The notes under the pieces are model-generated. The model did no database searches. It had not been told where the DNA came from and was given only the letters and a program-made list of their open reading frames with translations. Made by a program: the position numbers and the translations under genes. Shown one piece after another: positions 28,439-37,459 of a stretch of 64,000 nt of DNA. The DNA comes from Hylemonella gracilis str. Niagara R. GTDB taxonomy: Bacteria > Pseudomonadota > Gammaproteobacteria > Burkholderiales > Burkholderiaceae_C. Each line of letters starts with the position of its first letter. Position 1 is the first letter of the stretch. The stretch is from assembly GCF_000600295.1 (NCBI RefSeq), contig NZ_JEMG01000001.1:2158477-2222476 (forward strand), read 5' to 3'.

Positions 28439-29367
28439 GCGCGCCTCGCCCTTGTCTTGCGCATCAGCACGGCCAGCTGGCCTGCATGCATGAGCAAGGC
28501 ATCGCCGATTGGCAGGTCGGCTGACCGGCCCTTCATTGCCGTGAAAACAACATCGGCTCGGAAAAGCGGGGCTGATGTGCGCCAGCGCACAGAAGGCAGG
28601 TGCTGTTGCTGCCCACACTGAGGCATGCCTTCCTCAAGCCCACCCATGCCCCCCGTCCGATCGGCCCCGGCAGCACCCCATGGGGATGCCCGCAAGGGAT
28701 CGATGCTCACCTTGCTCGCGAAAACCGCGAATCGGGCACTGCCCTGGCGCAGCCCTCCGCGTTATGAGGAGACAAGCAAGATGAGCACGGCGTCCGACAC
28801 CGAAACCATGATGGATGCGCCGTGCCTGTGAGTCGGCGAGGTCGGACCTGATCGCCGCGCCGCGATGGTAAGCGTGTCGATGCCGGGAAACACCATGCCT
28901 TTCGTCAACCCGCGGCGATGAAACGGTCGGCCCTCGCGGCTCGGAGCACATGATCCAGGTCCATGCCCATCAGCGCAGACATGGGGGCCATGCCGGGCAA
29001 GACCCGGTTTTCAGAACCAGGGTTCGATGTGATTCGGTCAAGCCAGGAGACATGGTGTTTCCTCGTGCAATCAAGGTTGGGGTAAGGGCTGCGGCATGTT
29101 TGTGGCAAGCGCGGCCTGGTCCCTAGCGACTGTGGGCGAGGCCTCGCGCCGCGGTCGGTGCGCCGGCATACGCAGTCCGTGCACCCATGCCATGCGCCGC
29201 GATGCGCATGGCATGAGATCTTGTCGACGCTCGCGCAGTGGGTACTCCAACGCACAGACCACGGTGAGGGCGATGCCGCACTGTGCATCTGCATGAAGCA
29301 TGGGCCGCCTGCATCCCTGGATGATCCGCACGGCCCAGGCCATTTCCCCTTGAAGGACGACTTCACC
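28439..29367. other. Gap without a confident gene
   Basis: This 929-bp stretch has no reading frame that looks like a known protein. One short frame at 28781-28831 (MSTASDTETMMDAPCL) has a good GAGGAGA ribosome site. A leftward frame ending at 28905 has a plausible-looking tail (MDLDHVLRAARADRFIAAG) but no clear start. The region may be decayed genes or regulatory DNA. Confidence 0.4.
28781..28831 (+). CDS. Possible 16-residue small ORF
   Basis: The peptide MSTASDTETMMDAPCL follows a good Shine-Dalgarno sequence (GAGGAGA, about eight bases before ATG). It is in frame with an upstream ATG at 28703 that would give a 42-residue form. There is no recognisable motif and no neighbouring gene to suggest a role, so it is only a candidate. 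Confidence 0.15.
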   Translation: MSTASDTETMMDAPCL

Positions 29368-30693
29368 GTGACCCGCCTGAGCATCGACCCGAGCACCACC
29401 GAACTGCCAAAACCTCCCGGCCAGATCAACGCCACTCAGACCGAGGCGGTACTGGCCAAGGCGCATGCGAGCTTGCAGCAATGGAAAAAAACCTCCGCCG
29501 CGCAACGGGCCGAGATCGTCCACAAGGCGGCGGCCCTGATGCTGGCGCACGCCGATGACTACGCCCGCCTCGTCACGCGGGAGATGCGGCGGCACATCGG
29601 CGAGGCCCGTGGCGAGGTGCGCTTGAGCGCGGACATTTTGGCCTACCATGCGCGACAGGCCGAGGCATTTCCTGATCCCGCCAATCTCTATCCGCGGTAT
29701 GGCGCGGCCTTCCTGCAGGGGAGTCCCCTGGGGGTGCTGTTCTGCGGCGAGCCTTGGCACTTTCCGTTCTACCAACTGGCCCGCATCGCTGGTCCGCAGT
29801 TGATGGCGGGCCACACGGTCATCGTCAAACACGCCGGATATGTGCCCGCCTGCGCGATCGCATTCGAGAAACTCTGGGCCGAGGCCGGCGCACCGGCAGG
29901 GGTCTACACCAACCTGGTCGTCTCGCACGAGCGGTCCGACCAGGCCATCAACGGTTCGCACCTCCAGGGACTGGGCTCGGATGGCCGCCCGACCGCGATG
30001 GCCGGCACCGCTGCATGCCAGGGCGGTGGCCTGAAGAAAGGCGCGCTGGAACTCGGCGGCAGCGATGCCTTCATCGTGCTGGACGACGCCGATCTGGCCC
30101 AGGCCATGCCCTGGGCCGTCCACGGGCGCATGTACCCTCCGGGCCAGAGTGGGGCTGCCGCCCGGCGCTTCATCGTGGTCGAATCGGTCGCCGACGCGTT
30201 CCTGGAGGGCTTCAAGGCCGAGCTCAAGGGCATGACGATCGGCGGCCGCACGGATGCAAGGAGCACCCGCGGACCGCTGTCCGCCGAGGCTGTGCTGGTC
30301 CGGCTGCTGGCGCAGGTGGATGCCGCGCTGCAAGCCGGGGCAGGGCGAGCCCTGGACGGCTGGCGCATTGCCGGTCCTGGGCCCTTCATGCTGACCACGA
30401 TACTGACCGATATCCAGCCGGGTGAGCCCGCTTTCCGTGACGATCTTTTCGGCCCCATGCTGTCCTTCCATCGTGTCAAGAACGACGCGGCCGCGACCGC
30501 GCTGGCCCTGTGCGCCGATTCCAGCCTGGGTGGCTCGGTCTGGACCGAGGACGAAGCGCGCGGCCAGAGAGTCGCCCGTGCGGTGGAAGCCGCGATGGTG
30601 TTTGCCGAACCCATCACCTCGCGATGCGGGTCCTTGCCCGACGCGACGACCCGCGACGCAGCCACGCCACGCATGCCCCATGTCCGGATCTGA
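29368..30693 (+). CDS. Aldehyde dehydrogenase family protein lacking the catalytic cysteine
   Basis: A 441-residue protein with the succinate-semialdehyde dehydrogenase (GabD/Sad) fold along nearly its whole length. The catalytic cysteine position is glycine: YPPGQSGAAARRF at residues 256-268, where the family has N-x-GQ-x-C. The exact 34-residue spacing from the general-base glutamate (E228 in ALELGGSD) confirms the alignment. The oxyanion asparagine of PWNFP is histidine (PWHFPFYQ, H131), the NAD-site TGS stretch reads MAGTAACQGG, and the usual C-terminal GGIKRSGYGRE segment is replaced by unrelated sequence. It is either a pseudoenzyme or a decaying gene. The start is a GTG at 29368 after AAGGA. 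Confidence 0.75.
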   Translation: MTRLSIDPSTTELPKPPGQINATQTEAVLAKAHASLQQWKKTSAAQRAEIVHKAAALMLAHADDYARLVTREMRRHIGEARGEVRLSADILAYHARQAEAFPDPANLYPRYGAAFLQGSPLGVLFCGEPWHFPFYQLARIAGPQLMAGHTVIVKHAGYVPACAIAFEKLWAEAGAPAGVYTNLVVSHERSDQAINGSHLQGLGSDGRPTAMAGTAACQGGGLKKGALELGGSDAFIVLDDADLAQAMPWAVHGRMYPPGQSGAAARRFIVVESVADAFLEGFKAELKGMTIGGRTDARSTRGPLSAEAVLVRLLAQVDAALQAGAGRALDGWRIAGPGPFMLTTILTDIQPGEPAFRDDLFGPMLSFHRVKNDAAATALALCADSSLGGSVWTEDEARGQRVARAVEAAMVFAEPITSRCGSLPDATTRDAATPRMPHVRI

Positions 30694-31276
30694 GCGCTCG
30701 TTGCCGCGCCGGATGGCGTTGCTGTTCACGCTGAAGCAAGGAAAGACGGCTTACCTGGTGGATTTTGTGCTCTACACCTGCGCCACGGCGGTCCTGATGC
30801 TTCTGCTGCTGTTCGTCAGCCCGCGTGACCAGTGGCTGCAGAGCTGCGCGCTCGTCGCGGTCGGTCTCGTGGCCTGGACAGCCATTGAGTACCTGCTGCA
30901 CCGCTTCATTCTGCATGGCGTGGAGCCATTTCGCAGTTGGCACGCGGCGCACCACCGCAGACCCCAGGCGCTGATCTTCACCCCCACGATACTGAGCGCG
31001 AGCCTCTTCGTCGCGCTGGTGTTTCTGCCAGCACTGCTCTGGGGCAGTGTCTGGCAGGCCTGCGCGCTGACGCTGGGGGTGCTGGCGGGCTACCTGGGTT
31101 ACGCGGTAACGCACCATGCCACACACCACTGGCGTGCCCGCAATGCCTGGTTGCGTGAGCGCAAACGCTGGCATGCCCGGCACCACCACGAGGCGGCGTC
31201 GGCCTGTTATGGCGTGACCAGCGGCTTCTGGGACCATGTGTTCGCCAGTGCGGCGCCCGCGCGACCACCGCCATGA
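30680..31276 (+). CDS. Fatty acid hydroxylase / sterol desaturase family membrane protein
   Basis: A 198-residue protein with four hydrophobic segments and the histidine clusters of the di-iron hydroxylase family: HRFILHG near residue 77, HAAHHRR, THHATHHW and HARHHHE. These coordinate two irons at the cytoplasmic membrane face. Family members hydroxylate or desaturate lipids or carotenoids; which applies here is unclear. The ATG at 30680 overlaps the end of the aldehyde dehydrogenase homologue; an ATG at 30713 (MALLFTLKQG) is the alternative. Confidence 0.8.
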   Translation: MSGSERSLPRRMALLFTLKQGKTAYLVDFVLYTCATAVLMLLLLFVSPRDQWLQSCALVAVGLVAWTAIEYLLHRFILHGVEPFRSWHAAHHRRPQALIFTPTILSASLFVALVFLPALLWGSVWQACALTLGVLAGYLGYAVTHHATHHWRARNAWLRERKRWHARHHHEAASACYGVTSGFWDHVFASAAPARPPP

Positions 31277-31332
31277 ATGCGGCATGACCATCCACGCACT
31301 CTCCATGGACCCTAGGTGCCGCCGTTGCGGAC

Positions 31333-32535
31333 TCAAGTCTGGCGCAACGCTTCCATCAAGCCCACCGCCGCGAGAAACAGCTCGGGTGCGAGCGCCGATT
31401 CGGCAAAGTTCAGCGGAGCAGGCAAGGTATCCATGCCGCCCCGAAGGGCCGCCGTGCCCGCTTGGTCAGGATCGTGCGCGGGACGAGGGGGCGGCTCTGC
31501 CCGGACCTGAAACCGCAGCAGACGCAGTCCGGCCTGCGCCATGGCGGCGCTGACGGCTGGACGCAGCTGCAGCAAGGCGTCGACGGCGGCGGCCTGTTCC
31601 GCGTGGACATCGAGCGTGACGTGCAGCTCGTCCACGCGCACGTCCACCCAGAGCAGTCCGTGCACAGGGTGCTTGAAGCACAAGCGCAGCATGCGCGCGC
31701 GGGTGGGCTGACGGGTGGCTTGCCCACCCTCCTTTTTTTCTTCCTCGCGCGGCAGCACCCAGAAGGTCAGGGGCAGGGTATTGTTCCAGACATAGGTATG
31801 GAACATCCAGAGCTGCGGCAGCAGCAGCGGGGGAGTGGGCGCCTGGGCCGTGGCGCCGAAGAAGGAGGGATGTGGTCCATTGTCCTGCAGTCCTTCATCC
31901 GGCGTCATGGCCTGCAGCAGGGCCATCGAGGCGGCCGTGGCAGCGGCGTCCACGGTGGTGTTGCCGGGGCGTGCGGCAGCCGTGGGCGTCGCTGCAAAGG
32001 TCGGCCCTTGCACTTGGCGCATGCGCGCGAGCACCAGATGACGCCAGCCCTGCGCCAGTACCCAGATGTCGCCCACGCTCCCCTGGCCCTGGAAGAAACG
32101 TTGCAGCAGCAATTGCTCCAGGTCCGGCGCGCGGGAGGAGGCCTCACCGTCCGCGTCCGTCATCTGGGCTTGGACTTGCGTCGCCGCGAGGCTGAGGGTG
32201 GTGCTGGTGGGCGCGCCGGGCTGGGTCGGCGAGGGCACAAGCAGGGCGCCGCCCTGCATCGCCAACTGAAACTGCGACTGCCTCCCTGGCACCTGGACTT
32301 GCAGCAACTGTCCGATCTGCAAGTTGATGCCAGTCGCCAGGCCCGCGCTCAGTTGGAAGAGCCGCCCGTCCGCGCTGCGGCCGTTGAACACCTGGTTCGC
32401 GCCGGCGCCGCTGCGGCTCTCGATGCGCAGCGTCAGCATTTCGCCATCGCCGCCACCGGCCTTACTCCCGGTCGTGCTGGCGACGCGCGGCAAGGGCAGC
32501 AACGCGCTGCCGGTGGAGATGCGGTCGGTGGCCAT
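31333..32535 (-). CDS. FliK C-terminal-like domain protein
   Basis: A 400-residue protein rich in alanine, glutamine and threonine. The C-terminal part (LRLCFKHPVHGLLWVDVRVD, then a helix-rich segment ending AGLRLLRFQVRAEP) resembles the flagellar hook-length control (FliK) C-terminal domain, and the long low-complexity linker also fits. There are no flagellar genes nearby, so a role in flagellar assembly is inference and it may be a paralogue with another job. The 57-bp gap to the PcfJ-domain gene upstream suggests co-transcription with it. Confidence 0.5.
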   Translation of the reverse strand: MATDRISTGSALLPLPRVASTTGSKAGGGDGEMLTLRIESRSGAGANQVFNGRSADGRLFQLSAGLATGINLQIGQLLQVQVPGRQSQFQLAMQGGALLVPSPTQPGAPTSTTLSLAATQVQAQMTDADGEASSRAPDLEQLLLQRFFQGQGSVGDIWVLAQGWRHLVLARMRQVQGPTFAATPTAAARPGNTTVDAAATAASMALLQAMTPDEGLQDNGPHPSFFGATAQAPTPPLLLPQLWMFHTYVWNNTLPLTFWVLPREEEKKEGGQATRQPTRARMLRLCFKHPVHGLLWVDVRVDELHVTLDVHAEQAAAVDALLQLRPAVSAAMAQAGLRLLRFQVRAEPPPRPAHDPDQAGTAALRGGMDTLPAPLNFAESALAPELFLAAVGLMEALRQT

Positions 32536-32592
32536 GGGGATCCGGACGTGCGAAGGTGGATGCGAAGGGGCGATGGAAAATGGACGCGGAAT

Positions 32593-34545
32593 TCAGCCGG
32601 TCCAGTGTTCCTGGCGGTGGATGACATAAGGCGGTGCAGCATAGTCCCCCACCGCTGAGGAGCCCAGGCCACTCACGCCGGCCCGCATGGCCCGGGTCCG
32701 CACCGCCGCGCCATAGGCCGCCACGACCTGATCGGCCGCCTGCAGCAGCTGCGGGTCATGCACCGGCGTGTTGGCCTTGCCCCGGATCTGCACCATGCGC
32801 CAGACCCCATCGTGGCCGCGCTGAACTTCCAGTGTGGCCACGCGCCGGCCCTGCGCGGTCCCATGGCGCAGCGAGAACACCCGCGTGCCTCCGCTGGCGC
32901 ATGCATTGGCGTAGCTACCGATGCAATGGCGCTGTTCCAGCCCTTCCTCGGCCAGCAGGTAGCCGCTGTCCAGCTCGACCGCGACGTAAGCGCCGCTCTG
33001 ATGCAGGGGCAGCAGGGCATGCCAGCGCAGGTCCTTGGCCGGATCCACTTCGATCAGCAAGGCGCGGTGCCAGGCATCCGAGCGGCGGCACAAGGACGCC
33101 CAGGTCGCGCCCTTGAGCACGGCGGTGTGTGCGTAGACGAAGTCCGACACGTCCTGCGCCTCGTGGGCGAGGTTGGCTTCCTGCTCGACCGAGAGGCGCG
33201 CGCGCATCAGGGCACGCAGGAAGATGCGCGCGTTTTCCTCGCGCATCGCTTCGGGACGTCCACGCGTGCGGTCCAGGATGCGCTCCACCCCGCGCAGGGC
33301 CGGCTGACAGCGGTTCAAGGTCAGCGGTTCGCGCTGCAGGCTGCTGGCCAGCAGGTTGATGAAGTGCGTGAAGCCGCGCAGGATGCGGGCCGAAGGCGGA
33401 AAAAACTGCAAGATGGCGCGCAGCACCGCGTTGTCCTGCTTGATCAGGAAACGCCAGCCTTGCACGCTCATGCCTCCATCAAGGAAGCAGGTGCGCAATG
33501 CGTCGAAGTAGGCGGGACCGTCGCGCGGACTCAGGGCCAGGTTGAGCCCTGTATGCGGGTTCAGGCCCAGAGCCAGCAGCGGCAGGCCGCCACTGACCAC
33601 CTCTGCCCCGGCTTCGGTTCGGAGCTCAACCGCGAAAGGCAGGCTGGGCAGATGCGCCGCAACGCGGGCCATCTGGCCCAGGCTCGCGCCGGGGCCGTGG
33701 ATCGCCAGGGTCAGGGCCAGAACCTCTGGTGCCAGTGCCTCGCGCAGCCAGGCCCCGCAATGGGGATCGTCCAGCCGTAATTCGCTCACCTGGCGCACCG
33801 TGGCACGCAGACCCGCGCGTTCCAACAGGAGGCGCGCGTGACCGGCCGAGAGATGCAGGCGAGCCAGCCAAGCCTCCTCACCCGCGACAGAGGTGGTGGA
33901 GCCCAGGGCCGGGAAGGGAGGCGACAGATGGTTGCGCGCGGGTTCGCGCAAGGGCAGCAGCGGGTCGATGCCGTCGGAATAGAAATTCTGATGCAGCAGG
34001 CCCTGCAGGGCGGCCACATCGGCGGCCGTGAGCTTGCGGGCGTGGGCCAGGGGCACGGTGCAGCAGGGGGCTGCCGGGCCGACACCCATGTCGCGCCAGG
34101 CGAAACGGGCGTGACGGTTGATGTAGATCTGCAGTTCGCCAGCGCCCCGGTCCGCGTCGAGGTCGAGCAGGAAACCCCAAGGCACGTCGGCGCAAGCGTC
34201 GATGTTGGCGGCCGGCATGTAGGGAAAACCGGCATGCCAGCCTTCCAGCTCGGGAAAGGCCGCGAAAGCCTCGGCCCAGGTCGGTGGCTGGCAGCTTTCG
34301 CCCAGGTGGTCTTCGAAGAAGGCCAGCAAGATGGCGCGCTCCTTCTCTCGCAGCTCGGCGGTGTAGTGCCCTTGCGCCATGTCCACCGCGTGGAGTACGC
34401 CGGCGTATGCGTGCAGGCGCGCGTCACTGACGCCGCGCAACCAGGCCAGCAGGCCGGTCAGCACGCTTTCACAACCGCGCTCGCCATGCAGGCGCAGCAG
34501 CTTTTTCTCGCCGCCGATACGGAAGCCCACCAATGCGCCACTCAT
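32593..34545 (-). CDS. PcfJ-like domain protein
   Basis: A 650-residue protein. Near residues 530-600 it has the PcfJ signature: GLEQRHCIGSYANACASGG, then FSLR, then ATLEVQRGHDGVWRMVQIRG and KANTPV. PcfJ-type domains are known from conjugative plasmids, phages and scattered chromosomal genes and have no settled function. The first 500 residues match no family I can name. It starts 18 bp from the divergent paiB gene and precedes the FliK-like gene. Confidence 0.7.
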   Translation of the reverse strand: MSGALVGFRIGGEKKLLRLHGERGCESVLTGLLAWLRGVSDARLHAYAGVLHAVDMAQGHYTAELREKERAILLAFFEDHLGESCQPPTWAEAFAAFPELEGWHAGFPYMPAANIDACADVPWGFLLDLDADRGAGELQIYINRHARFAWRDMGVGPAAPCCTVPLAHARKLTAADVAALQGLLHQNFYSDGIDPLLPLREPARNHLSPPFPALGSTTSVAGEEAWLARLHLSAGHARLLLERAGLRATVRQVSELRLDDPHCGAWLREALAPEVLALTLAIHGPGASLGQMARVAAHLPSLPFAVELRTEAGAEVVSGGLPLLALGLNPHTGLNLALSPRDGPAYFDALRTCFLDGGMSVQGWRFLIKQDNAVLRAILQFFPPSARILRGFTHFINLLASSLQREPLTLNRCQPALRGVERILDRTRGRPEAMREENARIFLRALMRARLSVEQEANLAHEAQDVSDFVYAHTAVLKGATWASLCRRSDAWHRALLIEVDPAKDLRWHALLPLHQSGAYVAVELDSGYLLAEEGLEQRHCIGSYANACASGGTRVFSLRHGTAQGRRVATLEVQRGHDGVWRMVQIRGKANTPVHDPQLLQAADQVVAAYGAAVRTRAMRAGVSGLGSSAVGDYAAPPYVIHRQEHWTG

Positions 34546-34563
34546 GCGCTACATTCTGCCCGC

Positions 34564-35205
34564 ATGTACCTGCCGCCGCAATTCACATCCGAGGACCGCT
34601 CGCTCGCCCTGGCCTTGATGCGCGAGCACCCCTTCGCCAGCCTGATCGGCAATGACGACGAGGGCCTGCCTTACGTGACTCATCTGCCTCTGCATGTGCA
34701 GTTGCATACCCTGGCACAGGGCGCGCAAGAGGAACTGCATTTGCTGGGCCATGTGGCCAAACCCAATCCGCACTGGCGCTACCTGCAGGCCCGCCCCCGG
34801 GCGCTCGTCACCTTTTTGGGGCCGCATGCCTACATGTCGCCCCAGGTCTATCCGGACGAACAACGGGTGCCTACCTGGAACTACCTGGCCGTGCATTGCG
34901 CGGTGGAGGCCACGCTGATCGAGGACGCCGAGGCCAAGGACGCCTTGCTCAAGCAGTTGATCGGCGACCATGAACCGGCTTACGCGGCCCGGTGGCGTAG
35001 CCTGGACCCGGAATTTCAGCGCAAGATGCTCAACGGCATCGTCGCCTTTGAACTGCGCGTGACCGCGCTGCAGTGCAAGCTCAAGCTCAACCAGCACCGG
35101 CCCGAGGCACATGCTGCCATGCGCGCGGGCTACGCGGCGGGCAGCGCGGACGAACAGGGCCTGGCGGCCTGGATGGACCGGCTGGGCCTGCGCGGGCAAG
35201 CATGA
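34564..35205 (+). CDS. paiB: FMN-binding negative transcriptional regulator, PaiB-like
   Basis: A 213-residue split-barrel protein beginning MYLPPQFTSEDRSLALALMR, the typical PaiB opening. It continues with HPFASLIGNDDEGLPYVTHL and the FMN-site region ALVTFLGPHAYMSPQVY, then VPTWNYLAVHC. PaiB binds FMN or haem-like cofactors and affects sporulation and protease genes in Bacillus; its role in proteobacteria is not established. The stop codon overlaps the tadA start (ATGA). Confidence 0.9.
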   Translation: MYLPPQFTSEDRSLALALMREHPFASLIGNDDEGLPYVTHLPLHVQLHTLAQGAQEELHLLGHVAKPNPHWRYLQARPRALVTFLGPHAYMSPQVYPDEQRVPTWNYLAVHCAVEATLIEDAEAKDALLKQLIGDHEPAYAARWRSLDPEFQRKMLNGIVAFELRVTALQCKLKLNQHRPEAHAAMRAGYAAGSADEQGLAAWMDRLGLRGQA

Positions 35206-36356
35206 GTTTGGACCTCGATTTCATGCGGCAGGCCCTGGACCAGGCGCGCCAGGCCGCTCAGATGGGTGAGGTTCCGGTCGGCGCGGTGCTGGTCCACCAG
35301 GACCCGCGCACGGGCGCGCATCGTGTGCTTGCCACCGGACGCAACACCCCCATCGCCGACCATGACCCGACCGCCCATGCCGAGATGAAGGCCTTGCGCG
35401 CCGCCGGTTTGGCCCTGGGCAATTACCGGCTCGAGGACTGCACGCTGTACGTGACGCTGGAACCTTGTCCCATGTGCGCCGGCGCCATGCTGCACGCGCG
35501 CCTCAAGCGCTTGGTCTATGGCGCGGCCGACCCCAAGACCGGCGCTGCCGGTTCGGTGCTGAACCTGTTTGATTACCGCCAACTCAACCACCAGACCAAG
35601 GTGCAGGGTGGCCTGCTGGCCGAGGACTGCGGCGCGCTGCTGCAGGACTTCTTTCTGCAGCGTCGTCGACAGGCGCGGGAAGCCACCTTGCAGGATCCGG
35701 CCCGTTTTCCGCTGCGCGAGGATGCGCTGCGCACACCTGAACACCGTTTCGCCAATCTGCCCGATTTCCCCTGGACGCCACGTTACCTGAACGACCTGCC
35801 ATCCCTGGCCGGGCTGCGCCTGCATTACCTGGACGAAGGTGGCGGCGACACGACACATCAGGGAGACGGGCCGGCCGATGCATCCGACGACCATAGAGTC
35901 ACCTGGCTCTGCCTACACGGGCAAGGCGACTGGAGCTACCGCTACCGTGCGCTGATTCCTCAACTGCTGGCCCGGGGTGACCGCGTGGTCGCGCCGGACC
36001 TGATCGGCTTCGGCCGCAGCGACAAGCCCAAGAAGGAGGGCGCCCACCGCCTGGAATGGCACCTGCAGGTACTGCGGGAATTTGTCGAACGGCTGGACCT
36101 GCGGCGCGTGGCGCTGCTGCTGCCAGGCGAGGCGGGTGACCCGATCGCTGAACTGGGCCGACGCTGGGCCAGGGCCGAATCGGGACGGCAAGTGCAAGCG
36201 CACGATGCAGCAGCACCCAGGGCCAAGCCGGATGAGTTGGACGAGTCGTACACCCAGGAAGCACGCCGCGCCTGGGACGCGCCGTTTCCCGATGCCGGGC
36301 ATCGCGCCGCGCAACGCGCTTTCGCGGCCTTTGCCACCATCAGCGCACCGGACTGA
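35202..36356 (+). CDS. tadA: tRNA adenosine(34) deaminase TadA with a shortened haloalkane-dehalogenase-like C-terminal extension
   Basis: Residues 1-155 are a complete TadA: zinc ligands and the catalytic glutamate in AHAEMKAL near residue 60 and EPCPMCAGAML near 88. TadA makes inosine at the wobble position of tRNA-Arg(ACG) and is essential in most bacteria. Residues about 180-384 match a haloalkane dehalogenase: LHYLDEGGGD, LHGQGDWSYRYRALIPQL and VVAPDLIGFGRSDKP. The nucleophile motif (normally QDWGG) reads LPGEAGD, and the cap is missing: the family's YDAPFPD motif (AWDAPFPDAG) comes only about 50 residues later. So the second domain is probably not an active hydrolase. Confidence 0.9.
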   Translation: MSLDLDFMRQALDQARQAAQMGEVPVGAVLVHQDPRTGAHRVLATGRNTPIADHDPTAHAEMKALRAAGLALGNYRLEDCTLYVTLEPCPMCAGAMLHARLKRLVYGAADPKTGAAGSVLNLFDYRQLNHQTKVQGGLLAEDCGALLQDFFLQRRRQAREATLQDPARFPLREDALRTPEHRFANLPDFPWTPRYLNDLPSLAGLRLHYLDEGGGDTTHQGDGPADASDDHRVTWLCLHGQGDWSYRYRALIPQLLARGDRVVAPDLIGFGRSDKPKKEGAHRLEWHLQVLREFVERLDLRRVALLLPGEAGDPIAELGRRWARAESGRQVQAHDAAAPRAKPDELDESYTQEARRAWDAPFPDAGHRAAQRAFAAFATISAPD

Positions 36357-36436
36357 GCTGGGGCACCCACCCCGATGGGCTGGAAACCGCTCCTTGGGTC
36401 GGGACGACACAGATCGCCACCGATAATGGCTGCGGT

Positions 36437-37459
36437 ATGAGCAAACACATCTACATCTACTCCCCCTCCGGCGCGGTGCGCGACAAGGCTGCCTTCAAGC
36501 GCGGCATCCAACGACTGAAAGCATTGGGCCCCGCTCTCGGCATAGACCTCGAGGTGGAAGTCGACGAGACCGCCCTGGCCAGCCAGCAGCGCTTCGCGGG
36601 CGACGACGCGACTCGGCTGGCCGCCATCCGCCGCGCGGCGGCCAGCGGCGCGGACGTGGCGCTGATCACGCGTGGGGGTTATGGCCTCACGCGCATCCTG
36701 CCGGACCTGCCCATGAAGCAGATCCACAAAGCGATCGAACGCGGCACCGCCTTCGTCGGACTGAGCGACTTCACCGCCTTCCAACTCGCCGTGCTGGCCC
36801 ACGCGAGCGGGCAAGAGGTCGGCATCACCTGGGCAGGCCCCGCCTTGCTCGAAGCCTTTGGTGGAGCAGGGGATCCAGACGAAATCACTCAGGCCTGCTT
36901 CGAGGACCTGTTGCTGGGGCAGGGTGAAGGCACGGGCTGGCGGCTGCCCAAGACCAGCGAGGCGAACAAGGCGGCGGCGGGTGCCTGGCAGGCACGCCGA
37001 CTGGGTGACACGGCTCGCATCAAGGTGGAGCACGCACCGCTGTGGGGCGGCAACCTCGCTGTGCTGGTGTCCTTGCTGGGTACCCCGTACTTCCCGTCTC
37101 CGATGAAGACCGAGGGGGGATTGCTGTTCCTGGAAGACGTGGGCGAACACCCTTACCGCATCGAACGCATGCTGACCCAGCTGCTGCACGCGGGCGTGCT
37201 GGGCCGGCAGCAGGCCATCCTGCTCGGCCACTTCACTGACTACAAGCTGACACCGCACGACAAGGGATACACGCTGCAAAGCGTGGTCAACTGGTTGCGC
37301 AGCCAGCTCAAGGTACCGGTGCTGACGGGCCTGCCCTTCGGCCATGTGCCTACCAAGGTGCTGCTGCCGGTTGGCGCCTGCTGCGATCTGCTGGTGGAAG
37401 GCCGTGACGCACTGCTGGTCTGGGGCCACGCCCATGGCCACGCTGATCACGCACACTGA
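36437..37459 (+). CDS. ldcA: LD-carboxypeptidase (muropeptide S66 family)
   Basis: A 340-residue peptidase S66 protein that removes the terminal D-alanine from tetrapeptide muropeptides in the cytoplasm during cell-wall recycling. The nucleophile serine lies in FVGLSDFTAFQLAVL, preceded by the family motif TRGGYGLTRILPDL. The glutamate is in LLFLEDVGEHPYRI and the histidine in GLPFGHVPTK, in the usual order. It is separated from tadA by 80 bp and seems independently transcribed. Confidence 0.9.
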   Translation: MSKHIYIYSPSGAVRDKAAFKRGIQRLKALGPALGIDLEVEVDETALASQQRFAGDDATRLAAIRRAAASGADVALITRGGYGLTRILPDLPMKQIHKAIERGTAFVGLSDFTAFQLAVLAHASGQEVGITWAGPALLEAFGGAGDPDEITQACFEDLLLGQGEGTGWRLPKTSEANKAAAGAWQARRLGDTARIKVEHAPLWGGNLAVLVSLLGTPYFPSPMKTEGGLLFLEDVGEHPYRIERMLTQLLHAGVLGRQQAILLGHFTDYKLTPHDKGYTLQSVVNWLRSQLKVPVLTGLPFGHVPTKVLLPVGACCDLLVEGRDALLVWGHAHGHADHAH

